Under the pieces are notes generated by a model. The model saw only the letters and a list, made by a program, of their open reading frames with translations, was not told the DNA's origin and searched no databases. A DNA stretch of 64,000 nt from Saprospiraceae bacterium. GTDB taxonomy: Bacteria; Bacteroidota; Bacteroidia; Chitinophagales; Saprospiraceae. Location: NCBI GenBank assembly GCA_020848995.1, contig JADLHA010000019.1:1-64000 (forward strand), given 5' to 3'. Positions within the stretch are counted from its first letter, which is position 1. Each line of letters opens with the position of its first letter. The translations under genes were made by a program, and so were the position numbers. Shown in pieces: positions 17,114 to 26,197 of the stretch.

Positions 17114-17683
17114 ATGAAAAATTTAATAAGCCAAAATCTCAACGGAAAGAAAATCCTGTTTCTGTTTATACTTACAAATATGGTTTATGCCATTATGCTC
17201 ACCACAACGATCCCGAAAGTCATGAATTATGCTGATGGAATGAAGTTGCTGGATATGTTGCCGGCAGGGTACAGCCCAGACTACGTAAATTCGCTTTTGG
17301 CCGCTTTGGGTCCGGAAGGCAGGAACGCCTATTTACTTCAACAACTTCCTTTAGACTTCATTTACCCCGCCTTATTCGGAATCACCTATTGTTTACTTTT
17401 TGCCTATGTATTCAATAAATTTAACACACCACCTGGTATGTTATTTTATGTCTGTATCGTTCCGTTATTCACAGGTTTGTTTGACTACCTGGAAAATATC
17501 GGAATCATCACCATCCTCATAAGTTACCCCAACAACTCAAACACCTTTTCACAATTGACCGGGGTGTTCTCAATTCTAAAAAGCTCATTGACAACCATTT
17601 ATTTTATCATTTTCCTCATCACTTTATTGACCCTTTTGACAAAATATATATCAGCCAAAATCAAGAAGACAACGAACAGTTAA
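17114..17683 (+). CDS. Four-helix membrane protein of unknown function
   Basis: A 189-aa protein with predicted transmembrane helices at about 13-33, 82-104, 108-130 and 155-180. It has a short extracytoplasmic segment with an acidic stretch between helices 1 and 2. No family is recognised. It starts 36 nt after the NADAR gene and ends 34 nt before a long inverted repeat (17717-17813), so it could be a cassette gene. Confidence 0.55.
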   Translation: MKNLISQNLNGKKILFLFILTNMVYAIMLTTTIPKVMNYADGMKLLDMLPAGYSPDYVNSLLAALGPEGRNAYLLQQLPLDFIYPALFGITYCLLFAYVFNKFNTPPGMLFYVCIVPLFTGLFDYLENIGIITILISYPNNSNTFSQLTGVFSILKSSLTTIYFIIFLITLLTLLTKYISAKIKKTTNS

Positions 17684-17716
17684 CGCGTTTATTGCTACAG
17701 GTGTAGCGATGGCGCC

Positions 17717-17813
17717 GCAACAGCACCGGTGGGGCAAACTTGGAGCCTTGTATCCTACCTAACGGGATACCCTGCATTTGAGCGCTTTGCCCCGGGCATG
17801 GTCCGCTAACGCT
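17717..17813. repeat. attC-like imperfect inverted repeat
   Basis: GGGGCAAA (17731-17738) pairs perfectly with TTTGCCCC (17786-17793). It is bracketed by CAACAGCACCGG on the left and CATGGTCCGCTAACGC on the right, which pair imperfectly, and the centre has a smaller hairpin (GTATCC / GGATAC). It lies just downstream of an island gene. The arrangement (long imperfect palindrome, AAC at one end and a reverse-complementary core at the other) recalls integron attC sites. No integrase is visible, so the name is by analogy. Confidence 0.45.
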
Positions 17814-18148
17814 CAACACAAGCGCACGGCAAAGAAGCTTTCCGGAGATCGCGGGGGGCTTTTACAGCACTTCTGACCCGGCCACCGGGTTTCCGGGAAC
17901 AAAGGAAATATGGTCAACAAAATTCGCTTAGATTGCGCCGTCCCGTAGAACCTGCTTACCCTTATTCACCCTTACCGGTTCATACCCTTTTTAAAACCCA
18001 CACAGCATATCATCCGTTACGCCATACGCACGTCCCCTTTGCCCTTTGTAAAAACCATTGTGGCCTTCCCATCACAATAACCCCTTACTTTTTTGAATGT
18101 AAACTCCCTCAACATTCAATATCTTTACACACAATGCGCTGACTTACC
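17814..18148. other. Intergenic spacer
   Basis: About 335 bp with no convincing gene. A TATCTTTA at about 18119 partly resembles a -7 element for the gene at 18149. Confidence 0.4.
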
Positions 18149-18526
18149 ATGAAAATATCAAAATTCCTTTTGGGTCCTGAACTTTGCTGGTTAGTTTTGT
18201 ATCTATCCGCGATCGCAGTTGCGAAGTCCAACGTCAAACCCAACTACTCCTTCGACAAAGTCATTGAAAACTCCTGGCTCTACCTTCCGGTCATTGGCCT
18301 GCTGTTCTTTGCCTTATACTGGATTCCCGGCGTAGAAAAAAAATGGTTTCTGATCAGGATTTGGCTCTCAGGCCTCATCCTGGGTCATCTGGTTTTGGAA
18401 AAACTGGCCTCTGCTTATAGCGAACAGGGTCCCGGCATTGGGACGGCCTACCTCCTCGGTATTGGAATGCAGGTGCTTGCCCTCATAGTTGGCAGCATCG
18501 CCGTTGCGCTGTTTGGTCACAGTTAA
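18149..18526 (+). CDS. Small membrane protein of unknown function
   Basis: A 125-aa protein with four predicted helices (about 8-26, 45-63, 68-90 and 100-122). No family is recognised. Confidence 0.5.
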   Translation: MKISKFLLGPELCWLVLYLSAIAVAKSNVKPNYSFDKVIENSWLYLPVIGLLFFALYWIPGVEKKWFLIRIWLSGLILGHLVLEKLASAYSEQGPGIGTAYLLGIGMQVLALIVGSIAVALFGHS

Positions 18527-18786
18527 GGACACTTCGATGATCGCGTTATGGTGTTGATTCCAGCCCTTATAGACTTCATGAAAACTTTGTCAGGCGGTCT
18601 CTGGAATGTCATTCGGCCGTGCAACCGCGTTTTCCAGATTCTCCAGTATGCTTTATTGGGATTATCCCACTTTAACCCGACCAGCCTTTACGCCGTTTTG
18701 CACCAAACATTTACCCGCACGCTTCATAGGAGCGTTCCGCCTCCTCTCCGCAAACTTTCGACTCCTTCAATTACAAGCCAAGTCGC

Positions 18787-20313
18787 ATGAACCCAAACGC
18801 TCGCAGGCCAGCTTTTTTCCAGAATGCATACAACGGCTTCCGGCCCCTCGTCCGCCAATATCTTTCCCTCCCGTCCGCGCTGAACCATTTCCAGTACTTC
18901 ATCCTCACCTCCATGCTCAATTTTCCCTTCTTTTCCTGCAACTCGCAAAAATTTCACATAGAACCCCGGTTTGATTCCGCAATGCCCTTCAAAAAGGGTA
19001 TTGCCGCCGTAAAACAAGATCCGCTCTGGGGATTTATCGATACCGCCGGCAATTGGGTTTTTACGCCAAAATTTAAAAACGTTCAACTCAGCCCCAATGA
19101 CCAATATCTCGTTTCAGAAGCTGGCGATGAAAGCCTTCAACTCATAACCCGCGATGCCAGTCAAAACTGGATACTGACTCCCTACGCACCTGAACAACCG
19201 GAATATCTTACTTCCAAGGGAACCCGGCTGATTGCCAAAATCCATAACCAGTATGCCCTGACCGATGACCACAACAAACCGCTGACGGAAGCTCTTTACG
19301 ACACCATAACTTACCTTGGAAAGGACCTTTTCATTGGCAACAGGAACTACAAATCGGAATTACTCAACTCCAATGGCAAAATCATTTCCGCCGCGTATAC
19401 AGAGATCCTTCCAACCATACTCTTTGATCGCATTCCCTGCATAGAAGATCACCAATTCGGCCTCCTGTCCGTTGACGGTAGCGAAATCATCAAACCTTGC
19501 ATGACCCAGCTCGAAATAGCGGGACATTGCGTCGCCTGCTCAAAAGGAGGCAAAATGAAATTGCATACTGACCGATTGGAACTGCTGTCCGATTTTGAAT
19601 TTGACCGGGTCACGCACTTCGAAAATGGCAACTGGATTGCAAGAAATAGCGGTACTGGCGAATCCAAACTGTTCTCCCCCTCCGGTAAAGTACTCTCAGA
19701 CCAGCTTTCCTTTGGCTATGGCGACATCTTGTTTGGCATGATAGCCGCCGGCAACCAAAATGGCCTTTGGGGCTACGTCAACGGCGATGGGAAAGAAGTG
19801 ATCCCCTTTCAATTCAAATACGCTGAAAGCTTTATGCCCAATGGAAAAGCCGTAATCTGGAAAGAAGGGCAGGGAAGAACGGATTATTTTTTGATCGATA
19901 CCTCCGGAAAAGAAATTTCGTCTCCCCCGTTTGATAAAATTGAATGGCATCCCGATGGCGTGTACACCCTGGAGTACAACAATCAAAATCAGTTGCTGGA
20001 TGAAAATTTCAGCATCGTCACGAAGCTATCCAAGGATCCGGTAGAGTACCTTGGCGATGGCGTGTACATCAAATACAAAGCCAGCCGCTCAACCAAGGTG
20101 CAGACGCCCAATTTCTACACCGGGGCTAAGTTCAAAATTTACCGGTCATGGGATGTTGAACCCGTATCCTTTCATACTCTGGATGGACAATTGCTGTTAA
20201 ACGCCGGAGACGTTGATGAATCTGAGCCAATGCCATCCGTAAGTGAAGGCTTTGTCATGGCCAAAAAAGCAAAAAAATGGGGCTTCATTAAAACGGGCCG
20301 GAAAATGGACTAA
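18787..20313 (+). CDS. WG-repeat protein
   Basis: A protein of up to 508 aa with at least five WG (KWGFIDxxGxxV-type) repeats: DPLWGFIDTAGNWVF, FGLLSVDGSEIIKP, GLWGYVNGDGKEVIP, and a C-terminal KKWGFIKTG. WG repeats are beta-strand modules common in Bacteroidota surface proteins; binding partners are unknown. The start is uncertain: ATG 18787 gives a long odd N-terminus, while a hydrophobic segment (QYFILTSMLNFPFFSC) could be a lipoprotein signal but lacks a nearby start except ATG 18913. The DKNYY-repeat lipoprotein gene follows 10 nt later in the same direction. Confidence 0.6.
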   Translation: MNPNARRPAFFQNAYNGFRPLVRQYLSLPSALNHFQYFILTSMLNFPFFSCNSQKFHIEPRFDSAMPFKKGIAAVKQDPLWGFIDTAGNWVFTPKFKNVQLSPNDQYLVSEAGDESLQLITRDASQNWILTPYAPEQPEYLTSKGTRLIAKIHNQYALTDDHNKPLTEALYDTITYLGKDLFIGNRNYKSELLNSNGKIISAAYTEILPTILFDRIPCIEDHQFGLLSVDGSEIIKPCMTQLEIAGHCVACSKGGKMKLHTDRLELLSDFEFDRVTHFENGNWIARNSGTGESKLFSPSGKVLSDQLSFGYGDILFGMIAAGNQNGLWGYVNGDGKEVIPFQFKYAESFMPNGKAVIWKEGQGRTDYFLIDTSGKEISSPPFDKIEWHPDGVYTLEYNNQNQLLDENFSIVTKLSKDPVEYLGDGVYIKYKASRSTKVQTPNFYTGAKFKIYRSWDVEPVSFHTLDGQLLLNAGDVDESEPMPSVSEGFVMAKKAKKWGFIKTGRKMD

Positions 20314-20323
20314 TTTAGCACCG

Positions 20324-21379
20324 ATGAAACAAAAACCTATGGTTTCAATCATACTCCTCCTGTCGCTTGCGGCGCTGATTTATTTCCTCTCCTGCAAAAG
20401 CCGGGAAGAGAATGGCGCTCCAGGGAAACTGAAATACGGGTTCAGCAAAATCTCAGATAAGATCTGGTATTACGATTTGTTCATTGACAGTCTCGATGCC
20501 GGCAGCTTTGAAATTCTGGATGAACATTATTGCAAGGACAAAAACCTGGTGTTCTATCACCGCTCTTATCGCGAAAGCAGCGACTACTTCCTTTCGAAAA
20601 AACACAGCATCGCCAATCTTTCCGGGGCCGATGCTTCCTCCTTTGTCAGTCTGGGACATGGATACGCAAAAGATCGTATGGGCGCCTGGCTCAAAGGGGA
20701 GTCCTTTGAAGTGAGCGATGTCCAAAGCCTGGAAGCGATTGACACGTGGTTTGCCAAAGACAAAGATCATGTTTACCTGCAAAGGAAAATTGTTCCCAAC
20801 GTTCATGGTAATTCCTTTGAACGGATCAATTCCTTTTATGCAAAAGATGACCGGAATTATTACTACATCTCACAAGATCCCTCTGAATTCGCAATCGAAC
20901 GCATTGGCTGTGATTACAGCTCCTGTGAAATCCTCGACAACTCCTACTGCAAAGACGACAGGAATGTCTTTTACCGTGGCAAAGCCATAAAAGGTGTCGA
21001 TCCGGGAACTTTTCAAATGATCCATGGGCCTTATTCCAAAGATCATCAGCAGGTCTTTTACGGACATAATGCCATAGCCAACGCAGATCCACTGACGTTT
21101 GAACCCTTTCCCGAAAACGAAACGTCATCGGGAGATACGCATTATGCAAAAGATAAAGACCACATTTTTGTAAACGATGTCATTTTCTCAGGAGCCGATG
21201 CATCAAGTTTCAAAATACTGGACGAAAAATATTGTCTGGATAAGAACGGGGTTTACTTCAAAATGAAAAAATTAAAAGGCGCCGATCCGTCTTCGTTTAA
21301 AGTGTACCCGCACTACATTGGCGATGCTGACGCCGAAGATAATAAACACAAGTATGGAGACGGGAAAGTGGTAGAATGA
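20324..21379 (+). CDS. DKNYY-family lipoprotein
   Basis: A 351-aa protein. ATG 20324 is chosen over the track start (20243), because it opens with a lipoprotein signal (VSIILLLSLAALIYFLSC) and does not overlap the WG-repeat gene. At least seven repeats of the form (K/R)DKNxVYYxxK are visible (CKDKNLVFYH, AKDKDHVYLQRK, CKDDRNVFYRGK, CLDKNGVYFKMK), which define the DKNYY family of surface-exposed repeats. Function is unknown. It probably belongs to a small cluster with the WG-repeat gene. Confidence 0.75.
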   Translation: MKQKPMVSIILLLSLAALIYFLSCKSREENGAPGKLKYGFSKISDKIWYYDLFIDSLDAGSFEILDEHYCKDKNLVFYHRSYRESSDYFLSKKHSIANLSGADASSFVSLGHGYAKDRMGAWLKGESFEVSDVQSLEAIDTWFAKDKDHVYLQRKIVPNVHGNSFERINSFYAKDDRNYYYISQDPSEFAIERIGCDYSSCEILDNSYCKDDRNVFYRGKAIKGVDPGTFQMIHGPYSKDHQQVFYGHNAIANADPLTFEPFPENETSSGDTHYAKDKDHIFVNDVIFSGADASSFKILDEKYCLDKNGVYFKMKKLKGADPSSFKVYPHYIGDADAEDNKHKYGDGKVVE

Positions 21380-21407
21380 AGTGTATATAATTTTATTAAG
21401 AGCTTTT

Positions 21408-23138
21408 ATGAATGCGCAAGAGCCAATCCTGAAATGTCCGCATAGGATATTCCTTTATAAATTCCTTTTTGTTGCAGGTCTTTTTGTACTGTCCTTTTCA
21501 ACAGGGCTTCCTGCGCAAACTTATAGTCAGCGAGGCATGGTGGTTTCGTCATCAAAACCTGCATCGGAAGTGGGTGTAGAAATTCTTCGCAAGGGTGGCA
21601 ACGCAATAGATGCCAGCATAGCTACGGCTTTTGCACTGGCTGTAACCCTACCCTCTGCCGGAAACATAGGTGGGGGTGGCTTTATGGTGCATTGCAACCA
21701 TAAAGGGGAAGCCACTTCCTTTGATTTTCGCGAAAAGGCCCCAATGCGCTCTAATGCCAGGATGTATTTGAACGAGGAAGGGTTGTTGCTTGAGGGGAGC
21801 AACCACCGCGGTTTACTTTCTATTGGCGTACCGGGCACGGTTGCCGGATTGTACCTCGCACATCAAAAACTCGGTAAGTTGCCGTGGCCAGCCTTGGTGC
21901 AACCGGCCATTGACCTGGCCGATAAGGGTTTCCCGATGAGCTGGACCTTGTATATGGAAGCCAGACATTTGAGAAGTGAATCCGGTCCGGGAGATTTCAT
22001 ACATCATTTTTTTGAAGACAGTTCCGGCCGGCTTACCCAACCGGGGCAGCTTTGGAAACAGCCGGCCCTTGCAAATACCCTGACCATGATCCGTGACCAG
22101 GGCCCCGATGGCTTCTACAAGGGCGTCGTCGCCAAAAAGATTGCCTCCTTCATGGCCGATCATGGCGGACTCATTTCTTTGGAAGACCTCGGGCACTATA
22201 CCGCCGTAGAGCGGACACCTGTGCACGGAACCTTTCGGGATTTCCACATCCACTCCATGGGACCTCCGAGCTCCGGTGGGGTTGCGCTGATTCAAATGCT
22301 CAACATGCTGGAATCCGTCGTTCCTGACTCCATTCCGTTCAATTCTGCGAACTACGTCCATTTCATGGCGGAAATGATGAGAAGGGCCTTTGCAGACCGG
22401 GCAAAATTTATGGGAGATCCCGATTTCGCTGAAGGCATCCCCATCGAACGCCTCACTTCAAAAAGCTATGCCAGACAAAGCCTGGGGAGCTTCCGTTGGG
22501 ATAAGGCTTCTCTAAGTGATTCTGCAGACTACATCCATCAGCCCATTGAAGGCGATCATACCACCCACCTATCGGTTGTGGATGTCAGCGGAAACGCCGT
22601 TTCACTGACCTACACCCTGGAGGATTGGTATGGCTCCAAAATTGGCATAGAGGATCTGGGATTTATTTTCAACAACGAAATGGGAGATTTCAATCCAGTG
22701 CCCGGCGTTACCCGCCGGAACGGACAAATCGGAACCGACCCCAACCTCATTGCTCCCGGAAAGAGAATGCTGTCGAGCATGACGCCGACGATCGTCGTGA
22801 AAAATGATCACCCCTATTTAGTCATTGGATCTCCCGGAGGCCGAACCATCATCAACACCGTTTTCCAAGCCATTGTGAGCGCATTGTTTTTCAACATCCC
22901 CTTGCCCCAGGCCATTGGCGCAATGAAAATTCACCATCAGTGGCTCCCGGATGAAATTGTTTTCGAACAGCACCTGATGTCCCCCGATACACAGAAGGCT
23001 CTTGAGCAAAAAGGCCACCGGTTGCGGCCGGTTCCCAACCTCGGATCCCTTATGGGAATAGTAGTAGATCGCCAAAATCAGGTTCTCATTGGTTCTGCTG
23101 ATGCATCCGCCGTCGATGGGGCGGCTGTGGGATACTGA
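21408..23138 (+). CDS. ggt: Gamma-glutamyltransferase (Ntn hydrolase)
   Basis: A 576-aa protein from ATG 21408 (the track uses GTG 21381). A signal peptide (KFLFVAGLFVLSFSTGLPAQ) directs it to the periplasm. The conserved large-subunit core (GMVVSSSKPASEVGVEILRKGGNAIDA) and the autocleavage region GDHTTHLSVVD (the Thr of HTTH becomes the N-terminal nucleophile of the small subunit) are clear. IMKWTPTI-type and SPGGxxI segments of the small subunit (SSMTPTIV, GSPGGRTI) are present. It hydrolyses glutathione and transfers gamma-glutamyl groups. Sequence and composition look like the core genome rather than the surrounding island. Confidence 0.9.
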   Translation: MNAQEPILKCPHRIFLYKFLFVAGLFVLSFSTGLPAQTYSQRGMVVSSSKPASEVGVEILRKGGNAIDASIATAFALAVTLPSAGNIGGGGFMVHCNHKGEATSFDFREKAPMRSNARMYLNEEGLLLEGSNHRGLLSIGVPGTVAGLYLAHQKLGKLPWPALVQPAIDLADKGFPMSWTLYMEARHLRSESGPGDFIHHFFEDSSGRLTQPGQLWKQPALANTLTMIRDQGPDGFYKGVVAKKIASFMADHGGLISLEDLGHYTAVERTPVHGTFRDFHIHSMGPPSSGGVALIQMLNMLESVVPDSIPFNSANYVHFMAEMMRRAFADRAKFMGDPDFAEGIPIERLTSKSYARQSLGSFRWDKASLSDSADYIHQPIEGDHTTHLSVVDVSGNAVSLTYTLEDWYGSKIGIEDLGFIFNNEMGDFNPVPGVTRRNGQIGTDPNLIAPGKRMLSSMTPTIVVKNDHPYLVIGSPGGRTIINTVFQAIVSALFFNIPLPQAIGAMKIHHQWLPDEIVFEQHLMSPDTQKALEQKGHRLRPVPNLGSLMGIVVDRQNQVLIGSADASAVDGAAVGY

Positions 23139-24019
23139 TCCGATGAACTTAGGTTTTTTTTGAGCGCCCTTGACTGAAGCTGATGGGAATCCGCATCACA
23201 AGTTGGATGTGCACGAAGCGCCAAAGCCAGCAATAACTGTATACGGGAATTTGTCGATCGGGTGGACATCCGGAACGAAGATCCCGCGCGGAATGCCTGT
23301 TCTGGCAAAGCATATGAAAATAGCGTTATCCCACAGTGCACGACCCCTGGATTCCGAAGGATGCGCAAGTGTTGAGCAGGGAAGGCTTGATAAGAAGCGC
23401 TGTCATCCTCTGAGGAAGAAGGATCCGCAAGCCTTTTTTTTTGCGAAGCCCGGGGAATCCATTGCGCCGGGAAGACAAGACACAACATGTTGTTTTTCTG
23501 ACATCCGCAAATTTTTATGCGACCGGGTGCGGCATAGCATATGGAAGAGGTTAAGGCTTATAGTATGAATCAGCTTTGCAAAAGCGTTGGACACCATCGG
23601 CCTCTATCGCTACCTGTTGCCGAAAGAATGCATTGCTCCGGACTAGGCGCGGTGAAAAAAGCCAGGTGGAACCATACACGACTAATTTACATTCAACTCG
23701 TATCAGACAACTTATGAGGAACAAGCCCAAGCTGACTGACTTGCCCAGCCTGCTGGTGATGCAAGTGCCCTTAACCAAGCTTAGCCTAAATCCCGAAGGT
23801 GGAAGCAGTCAAGCCCTCACCGGCTCTGGAACAGCCCATTCACGTATCCTCTCCAAGCAGTTCCCGGTTTGGCACCTTCCGGGAACTCCTGCCCCATAAA
23901 AGCAGAAAAATCAATGATTCCGTACCCCTGTCAGCATCTACCAGACAAGACCAATTTCCTCTGCACACAACCCTCCCTGCGTATATATAGTCTCCCGACA
24001 AGTACCTAATTTAACGTCA
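23139..24019. other. Non-coding spacer, possible degraded genes
   Basis: About 880 bp with no ORF I believe; track ORFs here are short, overlapping and of odd composition. No recognisable domain was found. It probably contains eroded coding DNA. Confidence 0.45.
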
Positions 24020-24020
24020 C

Positions 24021-24100
24021 TCTGTAGCGCATATTACCCTAACTTTGGGTGCATAGCCGCTATGGGGTAGCGGGTATATGCAAGTTATAGGCTATGTTAA
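24021..24100. repeat. attC-like imperfect inverted repeat with embedded promoter
   Basis: GCATATTACCC (24029-24039) pairs with GGGTATATGC (24072-24081) with a 1-nt bulge, with an inner GCATAG / CTATG stem and a GTTATAGGC end. A -7 element TAACTTTG (24040-24047) lies inside and could drive the FRG gene at 24119. Confidence 0.45.
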
Positions 24101-24118
24101 AAGACAGACTACCAGCAT

Positions 24119-24886
24119 ATGGAAACAATTAAGATAGACAGTTTAGAAAAGTTAATAGAGTTGGTGACAACTGGTGACTTTGGCTGCGGACACGTTGTTT
24201 TTCGTGGCGTGACAGACACTAAAAACCATAAACTAATTCCTTCGGTCGGACGAATAGACCAATCAATTTTATGCGGACTTTCAATTGGCGCCTATGAAAG
24301 AGAAACTTTGAATAGATTTAAGCTGAGAGCAAACTCGGAAATTACACCACAACCAAAAGACGACTGGGAATGGCTTGCTTTAGCACAACACCACGGCTTA
24401 CCGACAAGACTTCTTGACTGGACTTCAAGCCCTTTAATTGCGTTATATTTTGCCACTAAACCTGAAATTCAAGATGACGGTAATTTAAAAAAGTGTAATG
24501 AAAATGGCGGAGCAATTTTTGCCTTTCATACTTGCAGTTATTTAGATACAAGTTGTTTAGGTCCACCAACGGACTTCACAGAGTTCGGACTTTTTTATCC
24601 ACCGCATATTACAAGACGTATAACCGGACAGTTTGGACTTTTTTCTATACAGGCTGACCCGACAAAAGAATTGAACGAAGAAATAGACGAGAATGAAGGA
24701 AATTGGATAAAGAAAATTGAATTCGACTGCGAAACGGCACAACAAATTCAAAGACAATTATACTTACTTGGTATTAGACACGAAACCGTTTTTCCAGACC
24801 TTGACGGTTTCACATTTGACTTGAAAGTAAAATTCAACGTGACAAGTTGCCACACAGTAAAGAACTTATGTTGGGAGAGAAAATAA
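24119..24886 (+). CDS. FRG domain protein
   Basis: A 255-aa protein with the FRG domain (named for the Phe-Arg-Gly motif): VVFRGVTD near residue 40, then the block HHGLPTRLLDWTSSPLIALYFAT (about 91-113; only part is quoted as the motif HGLPTRLLDW), and a C-terminal core. FRG domains are common in defence islands and retron- or phage-associated loci; the biochemical role is unknown. Here it is flanked by inverted repeats on both sides and sits upstream of a type I restriction-modification operon. Confidence 0.8.
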   Translation: METIKIDSLEKLIELVTTGDFGCGHVVFRGVTDTKNHKLIPSVGRIDQSILCGLSIGAYERETLNRFKLRANSEITPQPKDDWEWLALAQHHGLPTRLLDWTSSPLIALYFATKPEIQDDGNLKKCNENGGAIFAFHTCSYLDTSCLGPPTDFTEFGLFYPPHITRRITGQFGLFSIQADPTKELNEEIDENEGNWIKKIEFDCETAQQIQRQLYLLGIRHETVFPDLDGFTFDLKVKFNVTSCHTVKNLCWERK

Positions 24887-24892
24887 ACACAG

Positions 24893-25018
24893 CCTATAAC
24901 AGCACCTACCCAAAAGTGGCGGTTCAGTGGTTAAATCAAGCTTTGTGCTTCTATCAAGGTTAGCGCTTGACGGACAGTGAATCTCTTCGAAATCGCCACC
25001 TTCGGGTAGCTGCAAAAC
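24893..25018. repeat. attC-like imperfect inverted repeat
   Basis: CTACCCAAAAGTGGCGGTT (24906-24924) and AATCGCCACCTTCGGGTAG (24991-25009) pair at 16 of 19 positions. CTATAACAGCAC at the left and GCAAAACGTTGGCG at the right carry AAC and GTT cores like integron R'' and R' boxes. It directly follows the FRG gene. Confidence 0.5.
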
Positions 25019-25089
25019 GTTGGCGAAAATGCCTTCGGCACGCAGAATCGTCCGCTTTGCGGACTTTACGTCTGCTATTTTCGCCAACG
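25018..25089. repeat. Long perfect inverted repeat
   Basis: CGTTGGCGAAAAT (25018-25030) and ATTTTCGCCAACG (25077-25089) form a perfect 13-bp stem around two smaller hairpins (GCCTTCGGC and GTCCGC / GCGGAC). It abuts the attC-like repeat before it and overlaps the next one. Confidence 0.6.
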
Positions 25090-25225
25090 GCCTGGCAGTA
25101 CGCCTAATTCGTTTTTCGTGCCTTCGGCACTATCCGCCAACAGGCGGATAAAACGATTTGTGGCTAAAGGCTCCCGTTGCAAGGATGCAAGCATCTTGCA
25201 ACTCGCCTTATCCGCCAGGCCGTTG
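25085..25225. repeat. Long perfect inverted repeat
   Basis: CAACGGCCTGGC (25085-25096) and GCCAGGCCGTTG (25214-25225) form a perfect 12-bp stem around smaller hairpins (ATCCGCCAACAGGCGGAT; TTGCAAGGATGCAAGCATCTTGCAA). Three nested inverted repeats are thus stacked head to tail in this spacer. Confidence 0.6.
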
Positions 25226-25579
25226 TAAGCAAGCCTATTAGACGACACTGCAACCATAAACTTGACAAACAAATAATCGACCTTTGACATCCTGACAAGA
25301 CTTTTCTGATGAACTTAACTCGTAGACAATTTCGCTGTAACTCGACACTGACCAGCAGACCTACTTGGCGAAACACGAGTTGACCCAAGAAAAAATAAAA
25401 CACCCCACCGCACAAAAAAGTGAATTTCTGCCACCGCACAAATGGCACATTTGGCTTTGCTCTGCCCACAAGCCGACCCTTCTGCAAAGCCAAAAGAGCC
25501 ACTTATTCCCTACGCACCAAAGACAGTACAGATAACTTAAATTTGTAGAAACCCTACTTAATATTATTTTCATATAAAG
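25226..25579. other. Non-coding spacer before the type I operon
   Basis: About 350 bp, AT-rich with no gene. It is the probable leader region of the restriction-modification operon. Confidence 0.4.
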
Positions 25580-25610
25580 TTTGGTAATTAAAAAACTTTA
25601 CCTACTTTTG
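25580..25610 (+). promoter_or_regulatory. Promoter of the type I restriction-modification operon
   Basis: TTTG (25580-25583) and TACTTTTG (25603-25610) are 19 nt apart. The first gene (TTG start at 25635) is 24 nt downstream, so this is a strong candidate. Confidence 0.65.
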
Positions 25611-25634
25611 TAGCGTCATTACAAAGGAATAAAT

Positions 25635-26192
25635 TTGAAAACGCTAATAAAAAATATTACAAACATCCAAACTGGACTCTTCGCTAAGCCTGCTGGCATT
25701 GGCGAATTGGTGTATCTACAGTCCAAGCATTTTGACGAATTCGGACAGTTGCATTCGGCTCTCCACCTTGACTTGCCGGCTGAAGGGATTTCTGAAAAGC
25801 ATCTCTTAAAAGACGGTGATGTGCTTTTTGCCGCTAAAGGAACCAAAAACTTTGCAGCCGTTTTTGAAAACCACAACGAACCATCTGTGGCTTCCACCTC
25901 CTTTTTTGTTATCAGACCAACAGACAACAAAGTGTTGCCTCAGTTTTTGGCTTGGTTTCTTAATAACCATACCACCCAAACACTTTTAAAAGGTCAGGCC
26001 ATTGGTACTTCTATTCCTTCTATCTCAAAACAGGTTTTAGAGAATTTGGAAATACCAGTTCCGGAAATTAAAACGCAAAGGGCAATCGTAGAAATTTCAA
26101 AACTCCGCAACAAGGAAAAATCCTTAAAGCAGAAAATTGAAGCACTAAGAGAAAAACAAATTCAACAACAAATAATCAACTCAATAAAATAA
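25635..26192 (+). CDS. hsdS: Half-size type I specificity subunit (single TRD)
   Basis: A 185-aa protein (TTG start) with one target-recognition domain (residues about 1-140, KAGxGELVYLQSKHFD... GISEKHLLKDGDVLFAAKGTK) and a C-terminal coiled coil (about 150-185, KEKSLKQKIEALREKQIQQQ). Full HsdS subunits have two TRDs; single-TRD subunits can dimerise to bind a palindromic target. It precedes hsdM by 5 nt, which is an unusual gene order. It could act as an alternative specificity subunit to the full-length hsdS at 27775. Confidence 0.8.
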   Translation: MKTLIKNITNIQTGLFAKPAGIGELVYLQSKHFDEFGQLHSALHLDLPAEGISEKHLLKDGDVLFAAKGTKNFAAVFENHNEPSVASTSFFVIRPTDNKVLPQFLAWFLNNHTTQTLLKGQAIGTSIPSISKQVLENLEIPVPEIKTQRAIVEISKLRNKEKSLKQKIEALREKQIQQQIINSIK

Positions 26193-26197
26193 ATATC

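Noticed and set aside
23078-23568. ORFs on both strands after ggt
   Set aside because: They overlap each other and ggt, have Ser/Arg/Pro-rich odd composition and no start context or domain.
23762-23785. AAGTGCCCTTAACCAA resembling the MITE edge plus flank at 3953
   Set aside because: The match is short with one indel and no second terminal repeat was found, so coincidence is likely.
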